Below are positions 45,751 to 59,100 of a stretch of DNA of 64,000 bases, piece by piece. Position numbers and translations under genes: made by a program. The stretch covers positions 22,153,922 to 22,217,921 of the forward strand of contig NC_053133.1 of assembly GCF_010015445.1 (NCBI RefSeq). Reading direction: 5' to 3'. The stretch is from Perca fluviatilis (taxonomy: Eukaryota; Chordata; Actinopteri; Perciformes; Percidae). The notes under the pieces were generated by a model, which was not told the origin of the DNA, did no database searches, and saw only the letters and a program-made list of their open reading frames with translations. Each line of letters starts with the position of its first letter. The stretch's first letter is position 1.

Positions 45751-46095
45751 GAAACCTACGGAGAAATAGTCAAAAAGAGGACTAGTTGCTAAGAAAAAGC
45801 TTAGTCAGGAAGGTGCGATGAAGCAGAAGTGAGAGGGAAGTTAGAGGAAGAAACATTAAAAGCAGAAAGCACAGGCAAAGCAGCGATGAGTCTCGTCAAA
45901 AAAAAAAAGACGTAGCCGACAAGCTGCACTAAAGAACTTTTGACAGAAAGAGAATCCGACATTAGTAAGAGAACAGGGTAATAAGTTGCTGAAAGCAAAG
46001 AGCAGGAAATGATGGGAAAAGACAGGAGAGAGGAACAGAGAGGAAGGTGCGTGTCCTCAGTCGAAGTCCCTCCATCTGTGTTTGTTGTTCTGCTC

Positions 46096-46109
46096 TGTCA
46101 CATGTGACA
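46096..46109. promoter_or_regulatory. palindromic E-box upstream of klhl34
   Basis: A perfect 14-bp palindrome TGTCACATGTGACA centred on CACATGTG, about 415 bp upstream of the klhl34 ATG and just beyond a GA-rich tract. The core fits USF/MITF-class bHLH-ZIP sites. A role in klhl34 transcription is inferred only from position. Confidence 0.35.
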
Positions 46110-46114
46110 CCGTG

Positions 46115-47825
46115 ATAGGAAGGCTAACAACTGCCCCCCTACAACCACAAACACAATCCCCCCCTCCACTCTTTTGGCCCTTAAACTTAGTCCGTCGCAA
46201 AGCCTCCTGTCTCTTTCTGTGATGTCCCGGCTATGTTGGCTTTGTGTTTGTCCGCTGCCCTTTCCTCTGCGTCCGGGAGGGAGTATCACCCAAATACATG
46301 CATCCAACATACACGCCAACCGGGCAAGCGAGCAGATGCGTGGATAAACACACCGAACGCACACATACACACAGAGGGAGCCTGGCCGGGTCTTAGTGTC
46401 TATCCCGGCAGATGAACTCATGGGTAAATACAGCCGCCACAGTCTGCAGACCAAGATTCCAGGGGCACGGTTGCCACGGCACCTATCTGTGCCTTCATCG
46501 CCATGGCGACAGGAATAGAAACACCAGACACAGCTCGGCGGAGATCTGTGTCAAAACCCAGGGAAATTGTGCCAAGCCGTCAAAAGATTTTACAAGTGTC
46601 CAAAGGAGCGCTTAGCTTCTGGTATTAGAATAAGCTGTGCCCTTCTGGGAGGCATTCAACCTTATGGTGACCTGGTGCAGCTTAAAAAAAAATCACAGGT
46701 TGATGTCATGCTATTATTTTTATGCAGCGATACGACACGGTGGTGGTAGCGAGAGTGATAATGATTCAATTTCAATATCAGGCTACAAGTTGTCCAGCAT
46801 GTTTACGATCGTGTGATTGATGTCAAGCCACCTGTCCGTCTGATACACGCAAACAACATCGCTCTAATGCACACTTACAAGCGCTTTCTGCATCGTGCAT
46901 TTCGTCGTGAGTTATTATCTCGGAGTAAATGCTGGCTTACACTCCCGGTGTGTATTTGTGTGTTTTGTTTTATGGAAATGTTACACCAGTTCAAAATTCA
47001 ACACAGGCTATTCGCAGAGGAGACAAAAAAAACCAGACTCACGCCTTTTGAAACTGCAGAATGTTTTTTAATCTTTCCCACACAATGTCAGATCTTCTCG
47101 TATGGTTGTTAAAACACCAGCAGTGTGTGTGTCTCTCCTCTGTGACCTGATGGAGGCTAAACTTAGATACAGCTGCTCTGTGTGGACATGTGATGTGCTG
47201 ATGGATATCTGCTGTATTGGGGGCTGGTGGTGTGTTTGATGGCATGTGTGTCCTCTATTAATGTAACATTCCTTCTTGAAACAGTTGGATTTGGAGGCTC
47301 AAAGTGACTCCGTGCACAAAGACGCCCCCGACTCCCGACTAAAACCCAGTAACACCCATTATCATACGCACACCATATAAGATTATTATTATTATTTGTA
47401 AAATCAGGGCTCATTTTTTAAATGTGAAAACTGACTCTGAAAGACTCTCCGGGCCACATCTTCCATCACAGTAAAGATGAAGTTTTAATTTGTTTTTGTC
47501 AGGTTTTTTAGGGTATTACATTTTTCCTGAAAGTATTTTTTTCATATATATTTTTTTTTAATCAGTGCATGCATTATCGTCACACTCTGTTTACTGTCAA
47601 TCTCCTGACACCCACAGGAAAAAAAGGCTGTTTCCGCCACAAAATAATCCCCTTTAAACATGCCACCTTAAAAACTTTACTGACACGTCCTGTCACCTTA
47701 TTTGGGGTGTCTTTGTTAGCTGATTCCGCTGTTGTGTTCTTTGTAAATGACAAGGAAACAAGACTAAGAGTCTACAGCCACAATAGCGGCTCTGTGAGGC
47801 TGGAACTTAGCCTTAAATGCTAATG
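46115..47825. other. klhl34 upstream region, non-coding
   Basis: A moderately GC-rich zone (46000-46560) is the most promoter-like sequence upstream of klhl34. Nothing coding is supported beyond it. Confidence 0.35.
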
Positions 47826-47829
47826 TCAG

Positions 47830-48235
47830 CATGCTAGCATGCTCACAATGACAATGCTAACAGCAGGTAGAATGTTTACCAATGTGTTCACCAAGTTAGT
47901 TTACCATGTTTGCATGCTAAAACTTGCTCAGTAGTACCAAAAACAAAGGTCATTAAACCGAAGCATGGGACAAATTGAAATGTGTAAGACAAATTAAAAC
48001 GATGATGGCGCTGCAGGAAAAGTTAGAAGTGAAAATCTTCACTAGATAAGTGAATAATTTGACCTGCTGGTGGTGCTAGAGGAAAAGTCAGGAAATGACC
48101 AAAGTTAGTACGATTCATCCTTTGGTAACCTTCAAAATCTGTCCTAAATTCCATGGCAATACATCCAATAGTTGTTGAGAGATTTCATTCTGGACCAAAG
48201 TGGTGGACCAACCCGACGTGTCCATCCATGGCGCC
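47830..48235 (-). repeat. dispersed fish repeat (GAGGATGAATCC family), reversed
   Basis: Contains GCATGCTAGCATGC, GGTGCTAGAGGAAAAGTCAG and ATACATCCAATAGTTGTTGA, the complement of the family seen at 24500-24720. Confidence 0.6.
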
Positions 48236-48310
48236 ACGCGAGCCTGGAAACCAGCCGAATCTGCAAGCTTGTGTTTCATTTGCTCTGACAGATAACGCAT
48301 TTGCGAATTA

Positions 48311-48717
48311 AGCCCTATTCGCACGGGATAAGTATTACCTGGTGACCTCCAGTCATTTGTAATAATCGCGGAGGTTGTCTGTGATCTTAATCCCGTGCGA
48401 ATCGGTCATGTCTGTAATTTGTAAAGTAATAATTCCCCCGCAAATGACCTACCATATTTCGCCGAAAACGAAGGTCCTGTGATAATATTAGTCCCGCGTC
48501 GACGGGCATCTCTGTGATTTGGGGTCTAACTGGCTGCGTTGTCAATTATAAATGAAAAGTTTTGACATCATATCTGGGGGATAATGTCTGTAAATTTGAG
48601 TAAAATACAGACTTCAGTTATCCCGTGTGAATGCGCCAGACAAAATACAGACGTGTGGGGTTAATTTATAAACTACAAGAGGTCCCCAGGTAATACTTAT
48701 CCCGTGCGAATAGGGCT
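48311..48717. mobile_element. Harbinger-type MITE with TTA target duplication
   Basis: 407 bp with perfect ~33-bp inverted termini, beginning AGCCCTATTCGCACGGGATA and its complement, flanked by TTA at 48308-48310 and 48718-48720. A 3-bp TTA duplication is typical of PIF/Harbinger. Confidence 0.9.
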
Positions 48718-48719
48718 TT

Positions 48720-50373
48720 AGTCTGGCTATGCCAGGCCATAGAGCCATGCTGCTAGCATGGCTAAAAATAAAAAATAAAACATATATAACATTTAAATAT
48801 TAGTCTGTAATAGCACGTGTAGCCAGTAATAAGTAGAACAGTTTGTGATTTTTTTAGAACCATCTTGATTTATTGCAACATTTTCCTGAAGCTACCAGTT
48901 TCTGGGAATCCTAACATTAAAACACTTAAAACATTATAATCCCCCTCCCAAAAAAAGTCAAACAGTTGAACTTAGATGCCATCGCAACATTGCAAATTGT
49001 TGCGGTGGCATTTAGGATTTAATAATTTAATAGAAAGTATTAGTAGAAATCAGTGCTGAACAGATGGAGTTTGGACAGTATGGAAAAGACGCGTCTTCAC
49101 AGAATCAGAAGGGTCATCACAGTTTTGTTGTGAAACGTATGTCAATTGTCAACAAATGTCCTTCTATGCCAGCTGCTTCAGACTTAATAATTCTCAAAAA
49201 AACAAACAAAAAAAAGCAAAGAATATGCAGTTATTGCAACACAACTCACTTACTTCTAAAACTCCAAGTAAAGTGGAGTCTTATCTGCAGCAGAAACAGG
49301 CCGGAATATCTCAACAGTACTTCACTTTTTGTACTAATCATAATTTAGATTTACTGATAAAACAATCTCCACTGATTTTTTTGTGGCGCTTTAACTTATT
49401 AGTGTACTGATAGAAAGAGAGAGAGTTTATGGATGCCTGCTTCTTGGTGGTTTTGGTTAAGTGCTGAACATTTTCTGCAGACGTTGGCTTCACAGACAGC
49501 TATTATTGTTTCCAAACATGTTAGGATTAGTTTGTGGTTTGCTTAGTCTTCGGTGGCAGTGGACAAGTCTGTGTCTATGAAGATTATTCGCCTTCCTCTC
49601 CGCCTGGCTGGGGATCCTGGAGGAAAGAGAAAGAGAAAGATAAAGACGCTGGGAGGGATTTTCACTGTCTGGTATCAGCGGGTCTCAGAGCGGCTCACCC
49701 CTTGAGAGACAGCAGGAAGAAGGCCAGGTCTCTGTATTCACTGATGCAGCCTTAAATACAAGATCTGGTTGATCTATCACCTGGTTTTTCCCTGCACTTA
49801 TCTCACTCTTGACCTTTTTCCATTTCTGTTTCTCTATGTCGTGATCTCCCATCACCGTCTGACACATTTTCTGTTTATTTCCATCTCAAACACTCAAGTT
49901 TTAGTCATACAAACACTTCTCAGAACGTAGCGCAGGTCTTCAGGCTTCAAGTTAACCATCAGTGGATGGAGCCAAGGAGCTACTGTTCTGCTGGTTAAAT
50001 AATGTTACACTAAAGCTCAGTCAAAAGTACAACGGATTGAGAGGGAGGCTAATAATATAAATCCTTTGTTAGATTCAAAACGATGCTGTCCCATACTACA
50101 TTATGTGTTAGTTAACTTCGCTGACCCTTAAAGTTGAAATGGGCTAGCCTGCATCTATGTTAGAAAGACATTCTATACTCTTGAATTAATAAACAAGGAA
50201 TTACTTGCTCTTTTATACATTTTATTTTTATTTTTAGTATACCAACGTGGGTTCCCAAATCAGATTTTTAGCTCAAATTTTGGCTGTAAAAGACAGTAAA
50301 CGGTATGTACGGTATTGCAGTTGCAGTACAATAAATCAATACACGGTACTTTTTCATTTTATACTTACATAAA

Positions 50374-50376
<3 letters not shown>
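48720..50376. other. intergenic, nothing coding recognised
   Basis: Contains a small hairpin at 48976-49011. The rest is undiagnosed, including a purine-rich stretch at 49618-49660. Confidence 0.35.

Positions 50377-50424
<48 letters not shown>
50377..50424. repeat. (AT)n microsatellite
   Basis: About 24 AT units. Confidence 0.95.
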
Positions 50425-50427
<3 letters not shown>

Positions 50428-50507
50428 CTTTATGTAATAATCTATGTTTGTTGTATCTGTCCCTATTCAAATTAACAAAAAATAAAAATAAAAAGTCACA
50501 AAGTGGG

Positions 50508-50940
50508 TAGTCTCGCTTTGCCAGACCTTCCTCCACAGCGCTGCAGACAAGAGTCTGGCTAGTCAACACAGCATTGCGGAATGGAAGGAAAAACGTGCTC
50601 TGGTATGTTGGAATTTCTTTAAACCAATCACAATCGTCTTGGGCGGCGCTATGCGCCGGATGGAGCCACGGTGCCTCTGCTAAATAGCCTCGGGAAGAAA
50701 CTTGTTTTGGTGGAACATGTGTACGTTCAAAGGTTGTTTTAGTCGTGCAACAGAAAACTCAGATTGGACAGATAGTCTAGCTAGCTGTCTGGATTTACCC
50801 TGCAGAGATCTGAGGAGCAGTTAACCATAGTCCTCATGAATCCAAATGGTTTAAAATTACAACACAAAGAAAGTGGAAGGTAACGGACATCCGGCGGCAC
50901 CGGAGCAATCCGGGAAGTGGAACGTCTTGGATATAGACTA
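50508..50940 (+). mobile_element. short-TIR DNA element with perfect 9-bp target duplication
   Basis: 433 bp beginning TAGTCTCGC and ending ATAGACTA, so only ~6 bp are inverted. It is flanked by CAAAGTGGG at 50499-50507 and 50941-50949. A 9-bp duplication points to a Mutator-like (MULE) transposase rather than hAT. Family copies lie at about 6698, 31906, 40219 and 54004. Confidence 0.88.
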
Positions 50941-50972
50941 CAAAGTGGGTGAAACTTTAGGATGTCCACATA

Positions 50973-51432
50973 CAGTACAGGCCAAAAGTTTGGACACACC
51001 TTCTCATTCAATGTGTTTCTTTATTTTCATGACTATTTACATTGTAGATTCTCACTAGAAAACATGTCTTATATTTTAGATTCTTCAAAGTAGCAACCCT
51101 TTGCTTTTTTGGATAACTCTGCAAACCCTTGGTGTTCTCTCAATGAGCTTCATGAGGTAGTCACCTGAAATTGTTTTCACTTCACAGGTGTGCTTTGTCA
51201 GGGTTAATTAGTGGAATTGTTTTCCCTTATTAATAAAAAGCAAAGGGTGACCACTCTAAAATATAAGACATGTTTTCAGTTATTTCACACTTTTTTGTTA
51301 AGTACATAATTCCATAGGTGTTCATTCATAGTTTTGATGCCTTCAGTGAGAATTTACAATGTAAATGGTCATGAAAATAAAAAGGAAACGCATTTGAATG
51401 AGAAGGTGTGTCCAAACTTTTGGCCTGTACTG
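50973..51432. mobile_element. Tc1/mariner-type MITE
   Basis: 460 bp with long inverted termini (CAGTACAGGCCAAAAGTTTG and complement, continuing ~75 bp with few mismatches), flanked by TA at 50971-50972 and 51433-51434. It sits 32 bp from the preceding element. Confidence 0.92.
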
Positions 51433-51434
51433 TA

Positions 51435-52390
51435 CTTTTGACCATGTAGTATACGATAAACAAATCAATCAAACTGCAACCTTGGAATAACAGTCAAACT
51501 TTCTGAAGAGAAAGCAAAATGGTTTTCTTAGATATTTAACACTTTATTTTTTGCTCTCCCAATTTTTTGCTCTCCTTGGTTTGTTTTGAAGCTGTGAGTA
51601 GCTCCCCTAGTTTTTTTGTGTGCATCGCATTGTGGGACATATATCGTCCATCCAAAGCAGAGAGATAAAGAGACACGGGTTTGTAACTAAGACTTGAACC
51701 AACTTCTCGTTTATATCCTACACATCACACCCACATTGTTTGGGCAGGGCAGAACAGCCACAGTGTTTGGATATTGTGGTTTCTGTGTCCTGCTGAGAAA
51801 GTCACAGCACAGACTGCCCCTCAGTGCTCACACACATTATTTTTCAAACACACACTTCTATAAAGCATAAATATAGAGCCTGACTCAACCCCTCCTGCCC
51901 ACACACAGTGGCATCAACACACACACGCGCTGTTTCACCTAAACAGGCTGCGCAGCCTACACTGACCCCCTGTGGCGAGCTCCGACCACTGCAAGTCATT
52001 ATTGTAGAGATGAGTCTCATTGATACCATCCAGGATCTGAATTGTAGCGTTTATCTTACTGTCACAAAGACATTATAACATCATGTCTAATAGTTTAGTG
52101 TCTCGCTATGTAAGGATGTAAAAAAATAATAACTTTTTTGAATAACATAAGTTTTGAATAACTTTAATGCGCTTAGGTAAAATCAGTTCTGCTTTGCACC
52201 CGGATCCTATTTTATATTTAGAAAATATAATGTTCAAACTAATTTTCTCACTTACCCCTTGTAGTATCTAGCAGACAGATAGTTTTGGTTGAATGTAACC
52301 AGGTTTTTATGGAAATGTCTTGTGACATTTTCAGGACAGAAAAATATTTTTTTGCACAAGTAATACATTACTACGTTTGTAGAGAGATGT
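51435..52390. other. intergenic, nothing recognised
   Basis: Non-coding sequence, no repeat supported. Confidence 0.35.
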
Positions 52391-52391
52391 T

Positions 52392-52399
52392 TATATATA

Positions 52400-52451
<52 letters not shown>
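52392..52451. repeat. (AT)n microsatellite
   Basis: About 28 TA units with one CT interruption. Confidence 0.93.
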
Positions 52452-52455
<4 letters not shown>

Positions 52456-53484
52456 CTACCGGTCAGTGTAGTAGAAATTTCTATTCCATGCCATTATAGA
52501 CAGAATACCAGCTGAGATCAGTTGCATTGTTTTTTTAACCAGGGTGGCAGTTTTCAGATGATATTATGTGCTTGCATAATTGCAAAAGGGTTCTCCAATT
52601 TTTTCTCAGTTAGCTTTTTAAAATGATATCAGATTAGTAAACAGAATGTGTCTTTGGAACATTGGATGAATGGTTGCTGATAATGGGCAATGTAGATATT
52701 GAATTAAAGATTAGCCACTTCTTTCTACAACGGTTTGAGCAAATAATAATATTACATTACTATCTGCGAATGTTACAGATTACAGGTACAGTACATTTCG
52801 GGAAAAAAAAGGAAACGGTGGGAACTACACTGCAGCCAGTATATTACTGTTAATTCAAATAATACTGTAAGAATTGTCAATTGTCTAAACAATTATTTAC
52901 AGTAAAATACCTTAAAATTACTATAAAACCTTACTGTAAATAAACAGTAGTTTTCTGGCGAAGCTGCTGCCAGTATATTCCTGCAAATTTACGGGGGAAA
53001 CGTTTTACATATATATGCAAAGAAGGATTTAATCTGACTCTGGCTCAATGGTTAGTTTTGTCACTTTTACAGCAAATATATCCTTACACAAAGTGTAACC
53101 CTACCTGGCCAGCTAGGAATTATCCAGTTTGCATATCCTCCAAATGTGTAAGTCCTTTCCTCCAATGTTACAACAACATGCAGGTTAGGTAAGTTTTAAA
53201 GGTCTGTTTTAGGTGAATGTATCAAATTGTAGACGTGCAGACTGGTAATTTAGTGTTTACATTGTGTGTGCCTGTTGGAGAAATTTCACATACTTGCACT
53301 TTACTTCAGTATTTAAATTTTCTACTACATTTCAGAGGTATTATGTTACTCCACTACATTAATATGACAGCTTTTACTTTCCGGTTACTTTACAAATGAA
53401 GATTTTAACATACAAAACATATGAAGAGCTTTTAGAATACGAAGCATTGTAAAAGATGAAACTACCCAACCTTGTATGAAGTTA

Positions 53485-53955
53485 CACAGCTGAAACGATT
53501 AGTCGATTAATTGATTAGTTCGGTAGTTGATAATCAGAAAATGAATCCACTATCTTTTGATAATGATTCATTGTTTCAGTAGGACTTGACAAGCTTGCAG
53601 GCCCCTTCCCATCCCTTTTTCAAATGGGTCTAGTGTGTGTGTTGTGTTGAATTTCTTTTTATTCTTCTTTATTTTCATCCTTTTTGTTATTCTTTTTATT
53701 CATTTTTAAATCATTCGAAATAAAGAGTCAGAATCAGAATGAATAGTTTCCAGTTATTTTCATCATTGTTTCCTGGTTTCAGCTTCTCCAAATGTCAGGA
53801 TTTGCGGCTTTTCTTTGTCTTGAATGACAGTGATAGTGAATTATGGGCTTTGGATAATTTTGACGGTATTTCTCTCTACTTTCTGACGTTGCTCAAACCA
53901 AACAATTGATGGATAAATCAAAGACCCAATCAGCAGATTAATCTATAGGTATATA
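53485..53955. repeat. dispersed ATTAATCGA-type repeat
   Basis: Contains ACGATTAGTCGATTAATTGA and CAGCAGATTAATCTATAG plus a retro-like tail (AATAAAGAGTCAGAATCAGA) between them. Related copies are at about 21530, 36300 and 57275. Confidence 0.55.
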
Positions 53956-54003
53956 ACTTCAACGCTAAGGTTTTTTTTTACTTGTCCGGTCGGGCAAGTA
54001 AAA

Positions 54004-54175
54004 GTGCCGGATGGAGCAACGGTGCCTCTGCAAAATAGCCTCGGGAACACCGAATTTAACACTCCGGAGTTTAGAATTCCAACACAAAGAAAGTGGAAGG
54101 TATTGGACATCTGGGCGAAAAGAGCGTGATCAGGCACAATCCCGGAAGTGTAACGTTGTGGATATAGACTAAACT
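54004..54175 (+). mobile_element. internally deleted TAGTCT element copy
   Basis: Contains GGATGGAGCAACGGTGCCTC, AAAATAGCCTCGGGAA and then, after a gap, ACACAAAGAAAGTGGAAGGT and GTTGTGGATATAGACTA. About 150 bp of the middle is missing compared with 50508-50940. Confidence 0.75.
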
Positions 54176-54342
54176 GACCCCAGACAAAGTCACTGTAAAA
54201 TGTACATTAGTCTGTTAATGACTTTTTGGCAAACCAAATTAATATAAAATGAGAAAATATTTTCTTATTCCATGGAATAACATCATACCTGTTTTTAATA
54301 AAGGTTAGAAGAAAAGTGTGGAATAAAATGGTTGATTTTCCA

Positions 54343-54388
<46 letters not shown>
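54343..54388. repeat. (ATT)n microsatellite in smpx 3' UTR
   Basis: About 15 ATT units, 70 bp past the smpx stop codon. Confidence 0.9.
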
Positions 54389-54457
54389 GTTTTTACACAT
54401 AAAACAGTGAGGAAGAGGACATTCAGGGGTGTTCATAAGACTATGACCACCTACATG

Positions 54458-54607
54458 TTAATCCTTGGTGACCCATCGTAGTTCACTCTTGACGTTCTGC
54501 AGCTCTGATAGGTTAACGGCAGGACCGGGCAGTTTCACCGCGCCCGGCAACGCCTTCTTCTCCTCTGGCGTCTGGGCAGCAGCGCTGGGCTGGTCTGGTG
54601 AATGAGC
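54458..54607 (-). CDS. smpx: smpx coding exon 3 (terminal)
   Basis: The acceptor TTTTTCCTCAG on the minus strand ends at 54608. It encodes [20 protein letters not shown] then [20 protein letters not shown] and SELRWVTKD, with TAA at 54458-54460. The Pro-Gly-Pro-Ala-Val-Asn-Leu-Ser-Glu core is the most conserved part of SMPX. An (ATT)n array sits 28 bp upstream of the acceptor and another in the 3' UTR. Confidence 0.95.
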   Translation of the reverse strand, partial: AHSPDQPSAAAQTPEEKKALPGAVKLPGPAVNLSELQNVKSELRWVTKD

Positions 54608-54636
54608 CTGAGGAAAAACAATTTAAACAGAAGTAC

Positions 54637-54676
<40 letters not shown>

Positions 54677-55702
54677 TTGGTAAGTGGGAAATAATTGGAG
54701 ACAAAGTAGAAAATAGTTTAATGGTTCTTTAAATCCACTAATCTCGTACCATTTTCTGTACATCAAATACCGTATTATATTTAATGTGTGTTTCTGTGTG
54801 CAGTGAGTCTTCTTTGAATATTTGAAAAATCTATTCAGTTACAGTTACTTCATCAAAACTGTAGTTTTAAGGTTCACTTAGTATTACATTACCACCATGA
54901 TTTTCCAAATGCTTTATGTCCCTTATCCCTATCTGTACTACTACCGTACCTGCAAGCGCTAGCACAGCGCTATTCTGCACTGCAAAGCCAAAATGCAGGA
55001 ACTATACATTATTATGATAGTAGAATCTGACCTTTTGACACCTGTTTTACCGTGTGAAATATTCATCATGCCATAGAAGTAGTCAATTTCAGTAAAAAAT
55101 ATGATGAAAAGTTTGCAACACGACAGCAGGGACACAACGCTAACCGCTAAGTTAAAGCTAGCTGGTGAGATGGCTGCAGCTAGCCTAAGCCTAAGCCTCA
55201 ACTCTTTCAAACTAGTTTCCTTTCCAGTTGGACCAATTTGATAATATTATGAACCTAGCTTAGCAGAGTGACTGTAACCACAATTTTCGGCCCTAAAAGG
55301 GCATCAAATGTACAGTTTTTCTACCTGGTTTGAGCCTTAAGAAACTTTAAACCCTTTTTTGTCATCATTCATCCTTTCTTTTAGTTACTGCTATCTCTGT
55401 TTGTAGGGCAATATTGTCCCTCTCTGGGATCAGTAGAACCACAGAAGTGCTATGAGGAAAGGTGGGGATGGTAATGAAAATAAAGTAGTGTGTGGCGGTA
55501 CACATAAGTGTGTTTTGTGGGTCATTGCAAGCATAACATATTCCACTTACTTATATTATATTATATATCATTTCATATACTGTATGTGTGATATGAAGGG
55601 TAAACATAATACAATTTGAATATACAGTATAGACCTTAACGTTATGGAAATGTGCTTCTGGTTTGCACACAAAGCTGGTGAATGTTTGCTTTCACTTTTT
55701 CA

Positions 55703-55736
<34 letters not shown>

Positions 55737-56031
55737 CTCCTGTGTTGTCTTACCTCTTCTGTGTCTACTGTCTCCTCTCTCCTCTTGACAGGATGTCCCG
55801 CCCCTGGACGCAGAGCTCCCATCGGGATGTTCAAATTAGCCTGATGGACAGCAAGAGCAGCCAATGAGATACTTTCAACACATTTAACAAATTCCCTGTC
55901 TCTGTGTCTTTGCATGTGTGTGTATGTGTGTATGTACACCAGTTTCCTCAAAACCCCTTGTTTTGATTATGACCACTATTTCCTTGTGATCACCATGTCC
56001 CTAAAAAGGGTGTTGTGTCTTTATGAAAATT

Positions 56032-56087
<56 letters not shown>

Positions 56088-56088
56088 A

Positions 56089-56119
<31 letters not shown>

Positions 56120-56124
56120 CACCA

Positions 56125-56180
<56 letters not shown>

Positions 56181-59100
56181 CTCAGTGATCTGTCTGCTAA
56201 CTGGATGTCCAACTGCTACCTGCCCCTGATATCCTGTCACTTGGATTTGATGTGTAGTTTTGCGTTGTACTGTAGTGTACTGTATTGTATATATAATCAT
56301 ATTGTACAGCTGTACAGAGAGGGAGTGTGGTGTGTGTCACAGAGGACGCTGGGTTTTATTTTTTTCAGAGATTAAGGTTTAAAGTTCTGGAAGAAATCGC
56401 CTCATTCGAAGCATGTTTGCTCAGATTTGTATCCCTGTAATGTTGCTTTGGCTGGGGTTGTTTACTGTCTTATGCTTAGCGTGCTGTCGGCAATCATCTT
56501 CTGACATTTCAACCAAAGGTTAAAGGAATATTTCAAATATAGTTTGACCTTTTAGGAAAGATGCTTATTTGCTTATTTGCCGAGAGTGAGATGAGAAAGA
56601 CAATCCTTTTTATCTCACTCTCGGCATGAAAGTGGATTCCTAAAAGTTTGAACTCTTCCTTTAACTCTGTTCAAACAACAGCCCCTGTGCTGTAATTCCA
56701 CCTACACCTCCCTGCATTACTAACGGGCCATACCAGTGTTTGTTTCAGTTATTTAAAGGGGGCACTCAAGCGATACAGCATTGCACCATAAAGTTGGAGG
56801 ACACGGATCAAAAGAAAGAATGGTCCAAAATCGATGGAGCAGAGGCAGAGATATGCTGATATGCTTTTAGTCTCTATTTAGCTCCAAAAATGCTTGATCC
56901 TAACATTTGCATAATACAAACTAGATAGCATAGAGTTGAGAAGTTGAAAAGTCATGACGATAATGGAAGTTTGTCAAAATGTATGCAGACTTGATGTTGG
57001 TCACTGTAGAGGTATAACATACTTTAGCAACCCGCGAGAGTCTGACATGAATGGTAAACCAATGGATGCCTGGCTGGATCAGTAGAAAATATACATAGTA
57101 AAGTACATGTGATTACTCCCCAAAAAATCTTCTTCAAACAGCCTCTGCCGCACAATGTATCAAAAGTAAAAGTACTCCAAAATTAGAGTTTACTGTTCAA
57201 CACATTCTCATGTTGTAAGTGATGGAGCTAATTTGAAGTATTTTATATATTATATTTAGCAGTTTAATGCACGGCTGCAACTAATGATCGTTTCCATTGT
57301 CGAACAAAACAATAACTGATTAAACATTTAGTCTATAAAATGACAGAAAATAGCGAGTCCAAGCTGCTCAAATGTCTCGTTTAGTCCAAAAACTCAAAGA
57401 TATTTAGTTTACAATGAGGTAAAAACGGAGAAAAGCAGTGAAATCTCACATTGGATAAGCTGGAACCGGAGAACAGCTGAGAAACGTTTTTCTTCATATG
57501 ACCATTATTAAATTATCAAAATGGTAGCAGGTACATTTTCTGTTGATCGACAAATTGATCAATGGATTAACACTTTCAGCTGTAACTTCATTTATAACAA
57601 TGAAACATTTTATAAGCTCATCATGTGTTTTGAAAAGTAATTAGTAACCATAAGTGTCAAATCAATGTACTGGAGTATAAAGTATAAAGTGGCAATAGTA
57701 AATAAGTACAGTACTTCAGTTAATGTACTCCCACCACTTCTTATTTATCGTCTATTCTGTTTACACACACTAATGATTTAACTATGCTTCCCTACTTAAG
57801 GTGCATACACAGTATTCAGCCAGAGCAATGTTAGTGAAGGATATATGTATCAGAGAAGTAAATACTGGATTTTGGAATCCACAATGGAAACATTTGGGCA
57901 CAAAATGCTTCACTTGTTCTGCACGACTGTTTGGAGGAAATGTAATGGACCTTTTATTGCTTGCCTTTTGCAGCTATAAAAAGGATGGTGCTGGCTATTA
58001 ATCTGGGAGGAGGCTGAGATGGAACCACAGAGTGTTAACTGGCTGTGTGACGATCAATCCGACAAACTGTACGGGAGTTTTGAATGGCATGGATTTGACT
58101 AAATGATCATTCATTTTGAAGCCTCCTGAGGATTGGCAACGTCTATATAAGTAAGGATGCCAGCAGGGTGGGGGGGGGGGGTTCTTTCAATCATTCAATC
58201 CATGCAGGATTTGCCCCTGACGTTTAAAAACAGCCCTCTGCTGCAGTGTCCTTGATCAAGACATGAAAGCAAGCTGATAATTTGCCATCATTGATCAGAG
58301 CGATCTATTACTGTCAGTTCTTATTCAGCTCAAATCAAATTCAGACAGACTTTGATTTGACAGTTTAGTGGGGTACATTTGTCGACTCGAACAGCCGTTA
58401 TGGCAGCGACCCAACACTGTTGATTATTATTTTTATTTATTTTTTACAGTTATTGGGTATAAAACACAGTGCCCAGTTTAAGGGCGTTCTATAAGAGCCA
58501 TCAGCCAAGTTAAATTGTTCTGCACAGGGCCATTTGTTAAAGGACCATACTTAAGTTTAGCCAAAAAAGAATTAACATTATTATTAAACCGTTTTCAAAA
58601 AAAAAACCAAAATGTAATTGATTTCCTGCCTTCCAGACAGCTGGTTTTCCATTCCTTTTTTATTTACAATAAGAAAAGTATATTGCAGACATATACTTTT
58701 ACTTTTGTTGCTTTTTTGGTTTTAGTGCTTGATCACTCTGCAGCCAAAATCCTGATACAATCATGTGCTACGTACATTAACGGAAAATTCAACCCACAAT
58801 GCAAACAAGTGGCAGGCATTGACATCGTAAATGGGATCATGTAAAAATCTTTATAATGTGTGTGTTTAAAAGGCTTTTGATCTTGGATTTTGCAGCCACA
58901 TTAAACAATTTCCTTTCAGACAATAAAGTCTATCTCAATCTTCTATCTTAAACACACAGGGAGGGTTTTTAAACCAGTTCCCGCTTGCAGCTGCATTACC
59001 TAAAACAACAATAATTGATTTTCATATTGTATTGATTAAATGGGAGCTAATAGCTGTCTGTATGGAAGATATGGTAAGCTTTTGAAAATGTTGAAAGACA

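Noticed and set aside
55914..56375. 153-codon frame made of Thr-His repeats, and similar Cys-Val or Thr-His frames at 59584-60079 and 63223-63465
   Set aside because: These are translations of (CA)n/(TG)n microsatellites, which are open in all frames.
57801..58844. Possible upstream exons for the orphan exon at 59262
   Set aside because: The open frames at 57801-58001 and 58515-58844 have no suitable donor sites or recognisable content.
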